Notes under the pieces: model-generated
Told to the model about the DNA's origin: nothing
The model's database searches: none
The model's input: only the letters and a program-made list of their open reading frames with translations
Translations under genes and position numbers: made by a program
Shown here: positions 49,579 through 57,943 of the stretch, one piece after another
Layout of the letters: every line of letters starts with the position of its first letter
How positions within the stretch are numbered: the stretch's first letter is position 1
Source: Candidatus Tectimicrobiota bacterium
GTDB lineage: Bacteria; JACPUC01
DNA length: 62,663 nucleotides
Direction: 5' to 3'
Assembly (NCBI GenBank): GCA_016192455.1
Contig: JACPUC010000004.1
Location: 1 to 62,663, forward strand

Positions 49579-50529
49579 TCACCGTGAGGGATCGTTGGCG
49601 GCGACGCACGCGAGCCTGCCGCCCCCAAGCCGGTAGGAGTGCTGGTCAGCCAGGGTGGCGGCGTTCGCTTCCTCAATCTCCCAGCCGGTGGCCGCGGCGC
49701 GGCGATGCCAATGCACCTCGAATCCGTCCGCCGCGATGCCGACGTGGGTCAAGGCAAGCTCCGCGGCGCCTCGATGCCGGCGCATGAAAGGGGGCTTCGT
49801 GCTGAGGTGGAAGAGTCGGCTCTGGTCGTGATCGCGGAAGAACGTCGAGCGGTGGACGTGGCCATAGAGATAGAGGACGGGGGCGGGGTAGCCGGCGAGG
49901 AGCGCGCGCAAGCGCTGCGCGCCGCGCAGGCGCCGGCCCGGCCGCAGGGAGTAGAGCGGCGTCCGCGTCAACAGCGGGTAATGCCCGGCGGCAATGAGGG
50001 GCCGCCCCTCGCGCGCCAGCTCCTCAAGGAGGCCCGCAGCCGTGCTCAGGTCCCTCTCGGTGACCGCTCCGCGCGCCGAGAAGGGGTTCGGACGCGCTTC
50101 ATCGAGGAGCAGCACGGGGTTGCCCGATCTCGTCCGGAGCAGGTGCGGCCAGCCATCCTTGGGGCAGAACGGCGCCAGCATGCCTTCCAAGAGGCGCCGG
50201 CGGGTGGACCGGAAGGTGTAGCGATCGTGGTTCCCCGGCACGAGCGCCACCTTCACGCCTGCCTGCTCGACCTGGGCCAGGAACTCCGCCGCCTGGGCAA
50301 ACTCCTCGCCCATCGCCGTCGAGGTGAAGTCTCCCGTGATGAGAAGGAGCGGCGCCCCCACTTCCTTGAGGTGGCTGATGAGTTCGGCGCCACCGCTGTG
50401 GTCAAAGTGGCGCCGCCGGTGGAAGAGGACGTTGAGCTGACCGACGGCCCGCTTGCCAAGCAGACGAAAAGGGTTCGCGGTAAGACTCCAGAAGTGCAGG
50501 TCGGTGATATGAATAATGGCGTCCAACAT
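49579..50529 (-). CDS. Calcineurin-like metallophosphoesterase
   Basis: 316 residues. Metal motifs in order: IIHITDLHFWSLT (D-x-H), LLITGDFTSTAMGEE (GD), ALVPGNHDRYTFRSTRRR (GNHD), LIAAGHYPLL and LYLYGHVHRSTFF (GHxH). This is a complete set of ligands for the di-metal site, so it should be active on a phosphoester or cyclic nucleotide. No signal peptide is seen at the ATG, so it acts in the cytoplasm. It differs from the secreted relative at 53981-55144. It is 246 bp beyond the ImmA/IrrE gene end, same strand. Confidence 0.85.
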   Translation of the reverse strand: MLDAIIHITDLHFWSLTANPFRLLGKRAVGQLNVLFHRRRHFDHSGGAELISHLKEVGAPLLLITGDFTSTAMGEEFAQAAEFLAQVEQAGVKVALVPGNHDRYTFRSTRRRLLEGMLAPFCPKDGWPHLLRTRSGNPVLLLDEARPNPFSARGAVTERDLSTAAGLLEELAREGRPLIAAGHYPLLTRTPLYSLRPGRRLRGAQRLRALLAGYPAPVLYLYGHVHRSTFFRDHDQSRLFHLSTKPPFMRRHRGAAELALTHVGIAADGFEVHWHRRAAATGWEIEEANAATLADQHSYRLGGGRLACVAANDPSR

Positions 50530-50775
50530 AACCTTCCCCCGTTCGGGGGTCTCTTCCCATTGCGATCACAGACTTCGCCACCTGGGAACGGCAGCGCGAG
50601 TCACTTCGGAGAGACTTGCAGACGACCGGCGCGCTCCCTGCCCGCCTTCTTCCCCCTGCCCCTGTGGCGCGAGCTACGCGTCAGTATAGGCACAACCTTG
50701 GCCAAAAGAAAGGCTCATCCGGGCCGCGCGGCACGGCGCGGCGGCGGAAGCCCCTCGTCGGCGGACGGGCAGCCC

Positions 50776-51435
50776 TCACTCACCCTCGCCGCGGGTGATG
50801 AGCACCACCCTGGGCCATCCCGGCTCGCAGATCCAGTAGCCGGAGAGGGCGATCTCCGCCTCTTGGCGATGGGCGTCGGCGCGCGTCTCCACGACGAGGT
50901 CGAGCAGCCGCTGCTCGGCGGGGAGAAGATGGCGGCGCGGGTAAGCGAGACCCCGGCTGCCGACGCGCCGGCGCAGCAGGCCGTGATCGAAGATGCTGAC
51001 GACGGCCGGGCAGGCGCGCAGCAGACGATAGGCAAGGGCCTCGTGGGAGACATTGGTGAAGGAGGCCTTCAGGTCGCGCAGGTTGGCGGCGCAGGCGCGC
51101 AGGAGGGGCTCGAACCAGCGGCGCGGCATGAGCAGCTCCGAGGCGCCGAACATGGCGGCCCGGTGACGCTCCTGCACCGGCTCCGCGGGGAAGCACTCGG
51201 CGAGGCAGAGCTCGCAGACCTCATGCGCCAGGGTGAAGTGCTGGCGTTCGGGGCGCTCCGCCGGGTTCAGGAAGATGATGCCGCGCTGCGCGTCGGCCAT
51301 GCCGGTCTCCACCCCGCCGTCCCAGCGCACCTCGTAGTCCAGCGCCGCGGCGACGCGAAAGGCGTCCACCGGCGGTCCGGCGATGCCCGCGATGTCGAGC
51401 AAATCCGAGCTGATGTGCCGCATCTCACTGTACAT
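50776..51435 (-). CDS. ImmA/IrrE-family metallopeptidase-like protein (zinc motif HExxE)
   Basis: 219 residues from ATG 51435, which overlaps the upstream XRE gene end by 11 bp (coupled translation). The middle has RQHFTLAHEVCELCLAECFP, where the usual HExxH is HEVCE, so the second zinc His is Glu. Then RHRAAMFGASELLMPRRWF gives the conserved F-A-x-E-L-L-MP strip with a possible third ligand Glu. IrrE/ImmA proteases cut XRE repressors in phage, ICE and stress-response modules. The variant motif raises doubt about catalysis, or may be a Zn ligand swap. GGAAGGAACC lies before the start. Confidence 0.8.
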   Translation of the reverse strand: MYSEMRHISSDLLDIAGIAGPPVDAFRVAAALDYEVRWDGGVETGMADAQRGIIFLNPAERPERQHFTLAHEVCELCLAECFPAEPVQERHRAAMFGASELLMPRRWFEPLLRACAANLRDLKASFTNVSHEALAYRLLRACPAVVSIFDHGLLRRRVGSRGLAYPRRHLLPAEQRLLDLVVETRADAHRQEAEIALSGYWICEPGWPRVVLITRGEGE

Positions 51436-52021
51436 CGGAGGGTTCCTTCCCGGCCCGCAACTGCGCCACATAGGCGATGACCTGCTCCATGCGGGCCTCG
51501 TCGAGATCGGCCAGGGCGACGAGGAGCTCGCGGAGCTTGCTCGCGCCGCGGCGATACCGTTCGAGCTCCGCCGCGCAGCGCGCCTTCGACGGCGACCCAC
51601 CCTGCCGGGCCAGGCGGCCGGATGCCCAGGCTTTCAGGTGCTCCCACTCATGCGCCAAGAGGTCCGCGCTGACTCTCGGATCATCGGCGAGGGCCTGCAG
51701 GCCGGGTTGCTGCTCGTAGACCTGCAGGTCCAGGGCGAGGTTGGCCACCGCGCTCTCCCACAGGCCGCGCAGGCGCTGGGGAGAGGATGAAGCAGGGCTC
51801 GGCGGCGACTCAGCGCTCTCGGCGATCAGCTCGCCGACCGGCACCTCGAGCACCGCGGCCAGGCGGCGCAAGGTCTTCAGCGTCGGGTTGCAGAGCTTGC
51901 CGTGCTCCAGGCGGCTCAGGAACGTCTCCGGAATGCCGCTCTGCAAGGCGAGCTCCCGTTGCTTCAGGCCGCGGCGCTTGCGCATGCGACGAATCGTGGA
52001 GCCGATCTCTCCGGCAACCAT
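51425..52021 (-). CDS. XRE-family transcriptional regulator
   Basis: 198 residues from ATG 52021 (GGAGGAG upstream). An N-terminal XRE helix-turn-helix, IGSTIRRMRKRRGLKQRELA followed by LQSGIPETFLSRLEHGKLCN, then PTLKTLRRLAAVLEVPVGEL. The rest is a helical dimerisation/sensor region with EWEHLKAWASGRLARQGGSP. Paired with an ImmA/IrrE-like gene, it fits the repressor-protease modules of mobile elements or stress circuits. A perfect inverted repeat at 52086-52103, within the divergent promoter region, is a natural operator. Confidence 0.85.
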   Translation of the reverse strand: MVAGEIGSTIRRMRKRRGLKQRELALQSGIPETFLSRLEHGKLCNPTLKTLRRLAAVLEVPVGELIAESAESPPSPASSSPQRLRGLWESAVANLALDLQVYEQQPGLQALADDPRVSADLLAHEWEHLKAWASGRLARQGGSPSKARCAAELERYRRGASKLRELLVALADLDEARMEQVIAYVAQLRAGKEPSDVQ

Positions 52022-52062
52022 GGGACTCCTCCCGCCCCACAGGGCACGCAAAAGCAAAAAAC

Positions 52063-52092
52063 TTGACATCTATGGCAAATTTCTCCTATATT
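52063..52092 (+). promoter_or_regulatory. Sigma-70 promoter toward the small gene at 52242
   Basis: A perfect TTGACA, 18 bp, TATATT. The -10 overlaps the inverted repeat at 52086-52103, so a bound repressor would block it. Confidence 0.6.
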
Positions 52093-52103
52093 CCAAAATA
52101 TAG
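52086..52103. promoter_or_regulatory. Inverted repeat, likely XRE operator
   Basis: CTATATTCCAAAATATAG: 7-bp perfect arms and a 4-bp centre, 65 bp from the XRE start and on the -10 of the divergent promoter. Confidence 0.55.
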
Positions 52104-52241
52104 ACTTTATGCTTTAACTAATCAACACAATAGTTCGCCGGAGTTGCGGGACGCTGTGCTCCTTTCCCAATCTGCCGGAAACGGCAGCTCGAGCTGATCG
52201 CGACGCAAGGTGGGGTACTCATGGGTGGAGGAGATGGGAGT

Positions 52242-52538
52242 ATGGAACGAAGGGTGCAGGGAAGCAGCAGGGGGAGGATCGATTCCACGATGCACGATCA
52301 GGACGTGCCCGTTCCTTTACTCGCCATGATTCAAGGGTTGCTCTTGGAAAAATTTGACGCCCCGGAGACGGCCTGCGGCATTTGGCCGGGACACGGCCAT
52401 CCCCCCTTGGAAGTGGATGGGATTCGCTGCGAGGGTCTGGTCGAGAAGGGCCGCCTGGTGTGGGCCGCGATCACCTGGCGGAACGGTTTCAAGAACACCT
52501 ACAAGCTGCGGGACGGGGAGTGGGTGCGGGTGAAGTAG
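52242..52538 (+). CDS. Hypothetical protein, 98 residues
   Basis: Runs from ATG 52242 with GGAGGAG 8 bp upstream; an earlier ATG at 52221 also has a fair site. It has VPLLAMIQGLLLEKFDAPET and then WPGHGHPPLEVDGIRCEGLV, ending ITWRNGFKNTYKLRDGEWVR. No family is recognised. The C-terminal half looks like a small beta barrel. It faces the XRE gene across the shared operator/promoter region and could be controlled by it. Confidence 0.5.
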   Translation: MERRVQGSSRGRIDSTMHDQDVPVPLLAMIQGLLLEKFDAPETACGIWPGHGHPPLEVDGIRCEGLVEKGRLVWAAITWRNGFKNTYKLRDGEWVRVK

Positions 52539-52597
52539 GAAGCTGGCGGGCAGGACCGGCAGGGCCGGGGAGGCACACACCCCATGCCCCGCGAGGC

Positions 52598-52625
52598 GTA
52601 GGGGCGGTTCGCGAACCGCCCCTAC
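52598..52625. repeat. REP palindrome (TTCG-centred), perfect copy
   Basis: A 28-bp palindrome with half GTAGGGGCGGTTCG. It lies between the small gene and the convergent amidohydrolase end. Confidence 0.9.
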
Positions 52626-52725
52626 CATTCGGGGTGCGAGAGGGCACAGTGCTCCGGCGCGAAAAAGCTGCCCACGATTTGATCAAGACCTTGCAGAATA
52701 GCTGACGCCAGTGCAACAGACGGCG

Positions 52726-53688
52726 CTACCCCAGCTTCAGGACCTTCGCGGCGTTGCCGCCCAGGATGCCGTCGATCTGGGCCTTCTCGAGGGGCAGGGC
52801 GCGGAGGCGCTCGATGAACGCCTTCAGCTCGCCGCCGGTGCGGATTTCTTGGGGGTAATCGCTGCCGAAGAGGATGTGCTCGGCTGGCAGCTCGAGGAGG
52901 GCGGCCTTCGTGGGGTTGATGGCCCCCGCGAAGCCGGCGGTGTCGAAGCGCAGCAGGGCGAGTTGGTCGGCGAAGCTGGGGCCGGTCTCGGCGCCGCCCG
53001 TGCCCCAGAACGACCTGTCCTCGAAGGAGCGGATGCGCCCCAGAAGCCCGGCGATGGAGCCGCCGAGGTGCGCGAAGACGAAGCGCAGGCCGGGGAAACG
53101 CCGCAGCACGCCCCCCTTGATGAGGCGCATGACGGCCAGGGTGAGGCCGAACTCGCGCCCGACGCTGCGGGCGAGGTCGAAGTCGGCCAGGTGCTCGTGG
53201 CCGAGGGGGAGGAGCGCCGGATGAATGAAGATCGGCACGTCGAGCTCGGCCACCGTGGCGTAGAAGGGGTCGAGCCGGGCGTCCTCGAGCGTCACGTCGC
53301 CGATATGCGCGGTGATGGCGGCGCCGCGCAAGCCGAGATCCTGAACGCCCCGGCGCAGCTCCCCGAGGGCGCTCTCGCCCCCCAGGGGAGGCGTATGGGC
53401 CAGTCCCACGAAGCGCCCGGGATGCTCCTTCGCAAGCCGCCCGAGGGTGTCGTTGACGAGGCGACAATCCTCGAGGGGGGCGTCCCATCCGCCGGCCGAG
53501 GAGAGCACGGAGGTGTCGATGCCCGCCTCGTCCATGGCGCGCAGGCGTTCTTCCACCGCGTAGAGGCGGCTGTGCAGGGAGTAGACCGGGATGCCGTGGC
53601 GGTAGATCACCGTCACCGCCTTGCCCGGCTCCGCCTGGCGCTCAACGATCTGGCGCGGGGTGAAGTGCGTTTGGAAATCGACGATCAT
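52726..53688 (-). CDS. Amidohydrolase family protein (ACMSD-like)
   Basis: 320 residues. It starts MIVDFQTHFTPRQIVERQAE (the Q-T-H at the HxH position; the first metal ligand is a single His with Gln). The core has DVPIFIHPALLPLGHEHLAD and RFVFAHLGGSIAGLLGRIRS, and ends HILFGSDYPQEIRTGGEL. FGSDYP contains the conserved Asp. Family members decarboxylate or hydrolyse aromatic acids (ACMSD, gamma-resorcylate decarboxylase). The replacement of the first HxH residue is worth checking. The decayed relative at 15930 keeps a normal HHH. Expressed alone; downstream is a REP. Confidence 0.85.
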   Translation of the reverse strand: MIVDFQTHFTPRQIVERQAEPGKAVTVIYRHGIPVYSLHSRLYAVEERLRAMDEAGIDTSVLSSAGGWDAPLEDCRLVNDTLGRLAKEHPGRFVGLAHTPPLGGESALGELRRGVQDLGLRGAAITAHIGDVTLEDARLDPFYATVAELDVPIFIHPALLPLGHEHLADFDLARSVGREFGLTLAVMRLIKGGVLRRFPGLRFVFAHLGGSIAGLLGRIRSFEDRSFWGTGGAETGPSFADQLALLRFDTAGFAGAINPTKAALLELPAEHILFGSDYPQEIRTGGELKAFIERLRALPLEKAQIDGILGGNAAKVLKLG

Positions 53689-53980
53689 GGCTGCTCCCTC
53701 TTGGCAGGATCAGGAGGGCAGGGAAGCCCTTGGCCCAGAGACTCCCAGCGTGAGGTGGCGGCGGCAAGGACGGCGCCGGGGGGATGACGCCGGCCCGCGC
53801 GCTCCGCCCCCTGTCGTCGCCGGGCTGAAAGAGCGCCTCCCCCGGCCTGGCGAGGGCTGACTGGGTGGCGATTGTAAGGAGCGCTGCAAGGCTTTGTCAA
53901 CGCAGCCGCGCTCGGCCCCCGGCTGCCTGCCGCGACTCGGCGGCGGGGGGGATCGGCTGTTTCGCGGGTCGCCGCGCGCC
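53689..53980. other. Intergenic, no gene seen
   Basis: 292 bp between two co-directional genes. Rich in GC; no promoter or terminator is obvious. Confidence 0.4.
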
Positions 53981-55144
53981 TCAGCGCGGGAAGCGCAGCG
54001 GCCCCTCGATCGCGGCGCCGCCGAGGCGCGTCGGAGCCAGCGTGAAGTGATCCGGAAAGATGCGCAGGTCGAGGTAGTGATCGTAGCGGTGCTCGGGCGG
54101 ATTGTAGCCCAAGACATACTTCAGCTCCGCCGGGGGGAGGCAGCGGTCGTAGCCGACGACGAAGTCGTTGTGACAGCCGCCGGTTCCCAGGCTGCCGGCA
54201 AGACCGCTGATGACGTGCAGGGTGCCGTCAAGGAGCTTGCGGGCATAGAGGTGCTGGTCGCCCGCGATGACCAGATTCACCCGGTAGCGGCGCAGGAGCG
54301 GCTGGATGAGGTTCCGGCGGTAGGTGGCCGAGTAAAGGGGGCGGTGCGAGAGGAGGATGATGAAGGCGCGGTCGCCGCCTCGATCCGTCTGACGCGCCGC
54401 GCGCAGGGTCTCTTCCAGCCAGCGGTGCTGGGCGTTGCGCTGGCTCAGCGGGTCGCACGCCGCCTCGGCCCCGCACTGGGTGCGGCGTTCCCCGGCGGCG
54501 TACTGATCGGGGTTGTGGAGGACGACCACCACGAGGCGCTGGCCGCGGATGCGCCGTTCCAGGTAGTAGTAGTAGCCGCCGCGGGGGCGGCCGTCGCGAC
54601 CCGCGCAGGCATCGCGCCCATGCGGCAGCGCGCGCAGGTGCTCGGCAAGCTCGAAGAACGCCGCGAAGCGCCCTTCGCAGTACTCCTCATCGCCCCCGCT
54701 GGTCGGGAAAAATTTCTCCCATAACCGACTGGCGTCGTCACGGCGCAAGAGGTCGCGGTAGCTTTCCGGGGGGTCGTAGCGGACGAAATCACCGGCGTGC
54801 AGGATGAGATCAATCTCCTCGGCCTGCTTCCAGAGGTGCTCGATGAGCTTCGGGAGGAAAGGGTTGGGCATCATCCTGCCGATGATCGGAAGAGGCCGTC
54901 CGCCGATCGACTCGTCATCGCCATAGGCGACGAGGCGGATGGGGCGCGGGGCCGCCGTGGGCGCCGCCTGGGTCGCCGCTGTCCCCTGCGCCGCCGCCGC
55001 GGGGAGCGCGAAGAAGGCCGCGCCCCTCCCCGCCAGGACCAAGGCGAGCACCATCACGGCCGCCGGCGCTCCGCCGAGCGCCCGCAGGGGATGCCGCCGC
55101 CGGCAGCCGGTCGCCCGCCGCTCAACTCTCCGCCGCTGCTGCAT
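53981..55144 (-). CDS. Secreted metallophosphoesterase-like protein
   Basis: 387 residues. After a basic N-terminus, a hydrophobic signal (AAVMVLALVLAGRGAAFFAL) and an Ala/Thr/Pro linker, the calcineurin-like pattern follows. LVAYGDDESIGG is the first metal strip, LILHAGDFVRYDP the GD motif. FFPTSGGDEEYCEG takes the place of GNHD, and IILLSHRPLYSATYRRN and LVIAGDQHLYARKLLDGT give the later His ligands. The GNHD motif is altered to GGDEEY, seen in PhoD/purple-acid phosphatase-like groups. It is probably periplasmic. The start was taken at the first ATG; a closer one near the signal is possible. Confidence 0.75.
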   Translation of the reverse strand: MQQRRRVERRATGCRRRHPLRALGGAPAAVMVLALVLAGRGAAFFALPAAAAQGTAATQAAPTAAPRPIRLVAYGDDESIGGRPLPIIGRMMPNPFLPKLIEHLWKQAEEIDLILHAGDFVRYDPPESYRDLLRRDDASRLWEKFFPTSGGDEEYCEGRFAAFFELAEHLRALPHGRDACAGRDGRPRGGYYYYLERRIRGQRLVVVVLHNPDQYAAGERRTQCGAEAACDPLSQRNAQHRWLEETLRAARQTDRGGDRAFIILLSHRPLYSATYRRNLIQPLLRRYRVNLVIAGDQHLYARKLLDGTLHVISGLAGSLGTGGCHNDFVVGYDRCLPPAELKYVLGYNPPEHRYDHYLDLRIFPDHFTLAPTRLGGAAIEGPLRFPR

Positions 55145-55463
55145 GGACAGAATGCTCCCGACCAGCGAAGAGATGTGCCTCGAGATGCGCCTCCCCCCTC
55201 AGCCAAGGGTGCGGCGCTCCCCGCTCTCCGTTTCACTCCCCTCCCCTGTATCATTGCCAGCGGGCGCTCGGAATGCAATCGCCGCGTTGCAGCGCCCTTC
55301 CTCCTGAGCTATACAGGAAGGAGCATCCCTTTGCGAATTGGAACGGCGGGGGCGCGCCGGGGAGAGAAGCTCTTGCGTCCCCTCGGCTTCGCCCAGGTTC
55401 TCGACAGGGCCCTTCGAGGGGTCGTGGGCGCGGCATGGTCCGCGGTCCCGTGAGCAATCCGCC
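55145..55463. other. Intergenic between divergent phosphoesterase and larB operon
   Basis: 319 bp; no gene. Somewhat AT-richer around 55240-55330, where promoters for the larB operon probably lie, but no convincing pair of boxes was found. Confidence 0.45.
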
Positions 55464-56291
55464 ATGAATCGCCACTCCATCGCAGCCTTACTGCGGCGTC
55501 TCTACGAGCGGCAGGTCACCCCCGAATCGGCCCTGGAGGAGCTGCGCCACCTCCCCTATGCCGACCTGGGGTTCGCCGCCATTGACCACCACCGCGTCCT
55601 GCGCAAAGGCTTCCCGGAGGTCGTCTACGGCGAAGGGAAGTCGGTGGAGCAGCTCGAGGCGATCATCCGGCACCTGGCGGAGCGCGGCAGCGATATCCTG
55701 GCGACGCGCCTGCCGCCGGAGGTCGCGGCGCGCCTCACCGCCGTTCTGCCCGCGGCGGAGTACTCCCCCACCGCCCGCACCCTGCGCCTGCGCCAGGGCG
55801 CGCCTCCGCCGGGGGTCGGCAAGGTCCTCGTCGTGGCCGCCGGCACGGCCGACCTGCCGGTGGCGGAGGAGGCGGCCGTCACCGCCGACACCCTCGGCAG
55901 CGCCACCGAACGCCTCTACGATGTGGGGGTGGCCGGCATCCATCGGCTGCTCGACCGCCGCGCCCTCCTGGAGGCCGCCCGCGTCCTGGTGGTCGTGGCG
56001 GGCATGGACGGCGCCCTGCCGAGCGTTATCGGCGGGCTGGTCGAGCGCCCCGTGATCGCCGTGCCGACGAGCGTGGGCTACGGCGCCAGCTTCGGCGGCC
56101 TGGCGGCGCTCCTCGCCATGCTCAATAGCTGCGCCTCGGGCATCGCCGTGGTGAACATCGACAACGGCTTCGGCGCCGGTTTCATGGCGCACAGCATCAA
56201 CACCCTGCCGGCCCTACCCGAACCGCAGCCCGAGGCCAAGGTCGGCCAGCAGGCGGCGGCAACCGGGAATGACGCGCCGCACCTTCCCTGA
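55464..56291 (+). CDS. larB: LarB, nickel-pincer cofactor biosynthesis protein
   Basis: 275 residues. The N-terminal domain has LEELRHLPYADLGFAAIDHH, then KGFPEVVYGEGKSVEQLEAI. The PurE-like C-terminal half starts GKVLVVAAGTADLPVAEEAA and has GIHRLLDRRALLEAARVLVV and VAGMDGALPSVIGGLVERPV, then AVPTSVGYGASFGGLAALLA. LarB carboxylates and hydrolyses nicotinic acid adenine dinucleotide as the first step to the nickel-pincer nucleotide, which is finished by LarE and LarC, neither present here. It is adjacent to and codirectional with a molybdenum hydroxylase operon; whether they share a promoter is unknown. Confidence 0.9.
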   Translation: MNRHSIAALLRRLYERQVTPESALEELRHLPYADLGFAAIDHHRVLRKGFPEVVYGEGKSVEQLEAIIRHLAERGSDILATRLPPEVAARLTAVLPAAEYSPTARTLRLRQGAPPPGVGKVLVVAAGTADLPVAEEAAVTADTLGSATERLYDVGVAGIHRLLDRRALLEAARVLVVVAGMDGALPSVIGGLVERPVIAVPTSVGYGASFGGLAALLAMLNSCASGIAVVNIDNGFGAGFMAHSINTLPALPEPQPEAKVGQQAAATGNDAPHLP

Positions 56292-56415
56292 CGCCGCGGC
56301 GCCTGGCGCAGCCGCTCTTGACCTCCCAGGAGAGAATCAAGTATCCCTGTGCTATGCCGAAGCGCCGGAGGCTCTCCGCACCCTCCCTTCCCCACCGCCT
56401 GCGCGAGGTGACGCC

Positions 56416-57288
56416 GTGATCGCCTTTGACTACCACGCCCCCGAAAGCCTGCAGGAGGCGGTGCGCCTGCTCGATCAGTTTGCGGGAACGGCGCGCGTCG
56501 TCGCCGGCGGCACCGACCTGATGGTGACCTGCCGGCTGCGCGGCCTGGGGCCGCAGCATGTCATCAGCCTGCGGCGGGTGGAGAACCTCGACGTCGTTCG
56601 GAGGGACGAGGCGACCGGCCGGGTGCGGATCGGGGCCTTCGCGACGCTCCGCCAGATTGAACGCTCGCCCCTGCTGCGCGAGCGCTGCGCCGGGCTCGTC
56701 GAGGCGGCGCACAAGGTCGGCTCCATCCCGGTGCGCAACCTGGCGACGATCGGCGGCAACCTCTGCAACGCCTCGCCCTCGGCGGAAACCGCGCCGCCCT
56801 TGCTCGCCGCGGCCGCCACGGTGACGCTGACGGGACCGGGCGGTCAGCGCGCGATCCCCCTCGAGCAGTTCTTCCTCGGCCCAGGCAAGACGGCGCTGCA
56901 GCCGAACGAGGTGCTCACCGAGGTGAGCCTCCTGGCGGACGGCGCCGGCGCGGCGAGCATGTATGAGCGCCAGTGCATCCGGCGCTTTAAGGACATCGCC
57001 CTCGTCGGCGTGGGGGCGCGCCTGGCGCTGGACGGCGCGGGCCGCTGCCAGGCGGTGGGGCTTGCCCTGGGGGCCGTGGCCCCGACGCCCCTGCCGGTGC
57101 CGGCCGCGGCTGACCTCCTGCTCGGCCAACAGCTCAGCGATGCCCGCATCGCCGAGGTGGCGGCAGCGGCCCGCGCCGCCGCCAAACCGATTACCGACAT
57201 TCGCGCCTCGGCAGAGTACCGGAGCGCCATGGTCGAGGTGCTGACGATCCGTGTGCTGCGCGCGCTGCGCGAGGCGCTGCGGAACTAG
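56416..57288 (+). CDS. Molybdenum hydroxylase FAD-binding (CoxM/XdhB-type) subunit
   Basis: 290 residues from GTG 56416 (GAGGTGA 5 bp upstream). FDYHAPESLQEAVRLLDQFA, then RVVAGGTDLMVTCRLRGLGP (FAD pyrophosphate loop AGGTDL), GIPVRNLATIGGNLCNASPS-type sequence (here SIPVRNLATIGGNLCNASPS) and the CO-DH flavoprotein C-terminal domain MYERQCIRRFKDIALVGVGA. It passes electrons from the [2Fe-2S] subunit to an acceptor. The start of a longer frame is at 56269 but has no family sequence. It is the first gene of a three-subunit operon. Confidence 0.9.
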   Translation: MIAFDYHAPESLQEAVRLLDQFAGTARVVAGGTDLMVTCRLRGLGPQHVISLRRVENLDVVRRDEATGRVRIGAFATLRQIERSPLLRERCAGLVEAAHKVGSIPVRNLATIGGNLCNASPSAETAPPLLAAAATVTLTGPGGQRAIPLEQFFLGPGKTALQPNEVLTEVSLLADGAGAASMYERQCIRRFKDIALVGVGARLALDGAGRCQAVGLALGAVAPTPLPVPAAADLLLGQQLSDARIAEVAAAARAAAKPITDIRASAEYRSAMVEVLTIRVLRALREALRN

Positions 57289-57307
57289 CCAAGGAGAGCC
57301 TGCCGCC

Positions 57308-57823
57308 ATGTCTCAGGGTACGAGCCTACGACCAGCGCGACGCCTCGCCCGGCTGACGGTGAACCGCGAGACGCAGGAGGTGCTGGTCGCCCCCTCCGAA
57401 TCGCTGTTGGAGACCCTGCGCGACGGGCTGCGCCTCACCGGCACGAAGCGCGGCTGCGATACCGGCGACTGCGGCGCCTGCACCGTGCTCGTCGACGGGG
57501 CGCCCGTCGTCTCCTGCCTGGCCCTCAGCCTGAACCTGGAGGGACGTTCCATTACCACCGTCGAGGGGCTGGCGCAGAACGGGCGGCTCACACCCTTGCA
57601 GCAGGCGTTCATCGACTCCGGCGCCGTGCAGTGCGGCTTCTGCACCCCCGGCATGCTCATGTCGGCAACGGCGCTGCTGGCGGAGGAGCGCAGCCCGTCC
57701 GAGGCGGCGATCCGCGACGCCATCGCCGGCAACCTCTGCCGCTGCACCGGCTATATCAAGATCGTCGAGGCGATCCAGGCGGCCGCGCACCAGGGGGCGC
57801 CGAACGCGTCGCTGGTTTCTTGA
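57308..57823 (+). CDS. Molybdenum hydroxylase [2Fe-2S] (CoxS-type) subunit
   Basis: 171 residues, ATG 57308, 19 bp after the FAD subunit. The plant-type ferredoxin cysteines are in GCDTGDCGACTVLVDGAPVV plus a final SC (C-x4-C-x2-C-x11-C form), and the second cluster in VQCGFCTPGMLM and NLCRCTGYIKIVEAI. The latter domain carries the Mo-proximal cluster. It takes electrons from the molybdopterin subunit. Tandem order M-S-L fits xanthine/CO dehydrogenase-type operons. Confidence 0.95.
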   Translation: MSQGTSLRPARRLARLTVNRETQEVLVAPSESLLETLRDGLRLTGTKRGCDTGDCGACTVLVDGAPVVSCLALSLNLEGRSITTVEGLAQNGRLTPLQQAFIDSGAVQCGFCTPGMLMSATALLAEERSPSEAAIRDAIAGNLCRCTGYIKIVEAIQAAAHQGAPNASLVS

Positions 57824-57943
57824 AGACCGGCGCCGGGCTGCCCTCGAATCACCAACATCGCCACGTCGGCAGCGCATCGCGCCGCGCCCCCCGGCAGGGG
57901 CCTCCTGGCCGGGGCGCGGATTCCGGGAGAAAGGGGAGCGACC

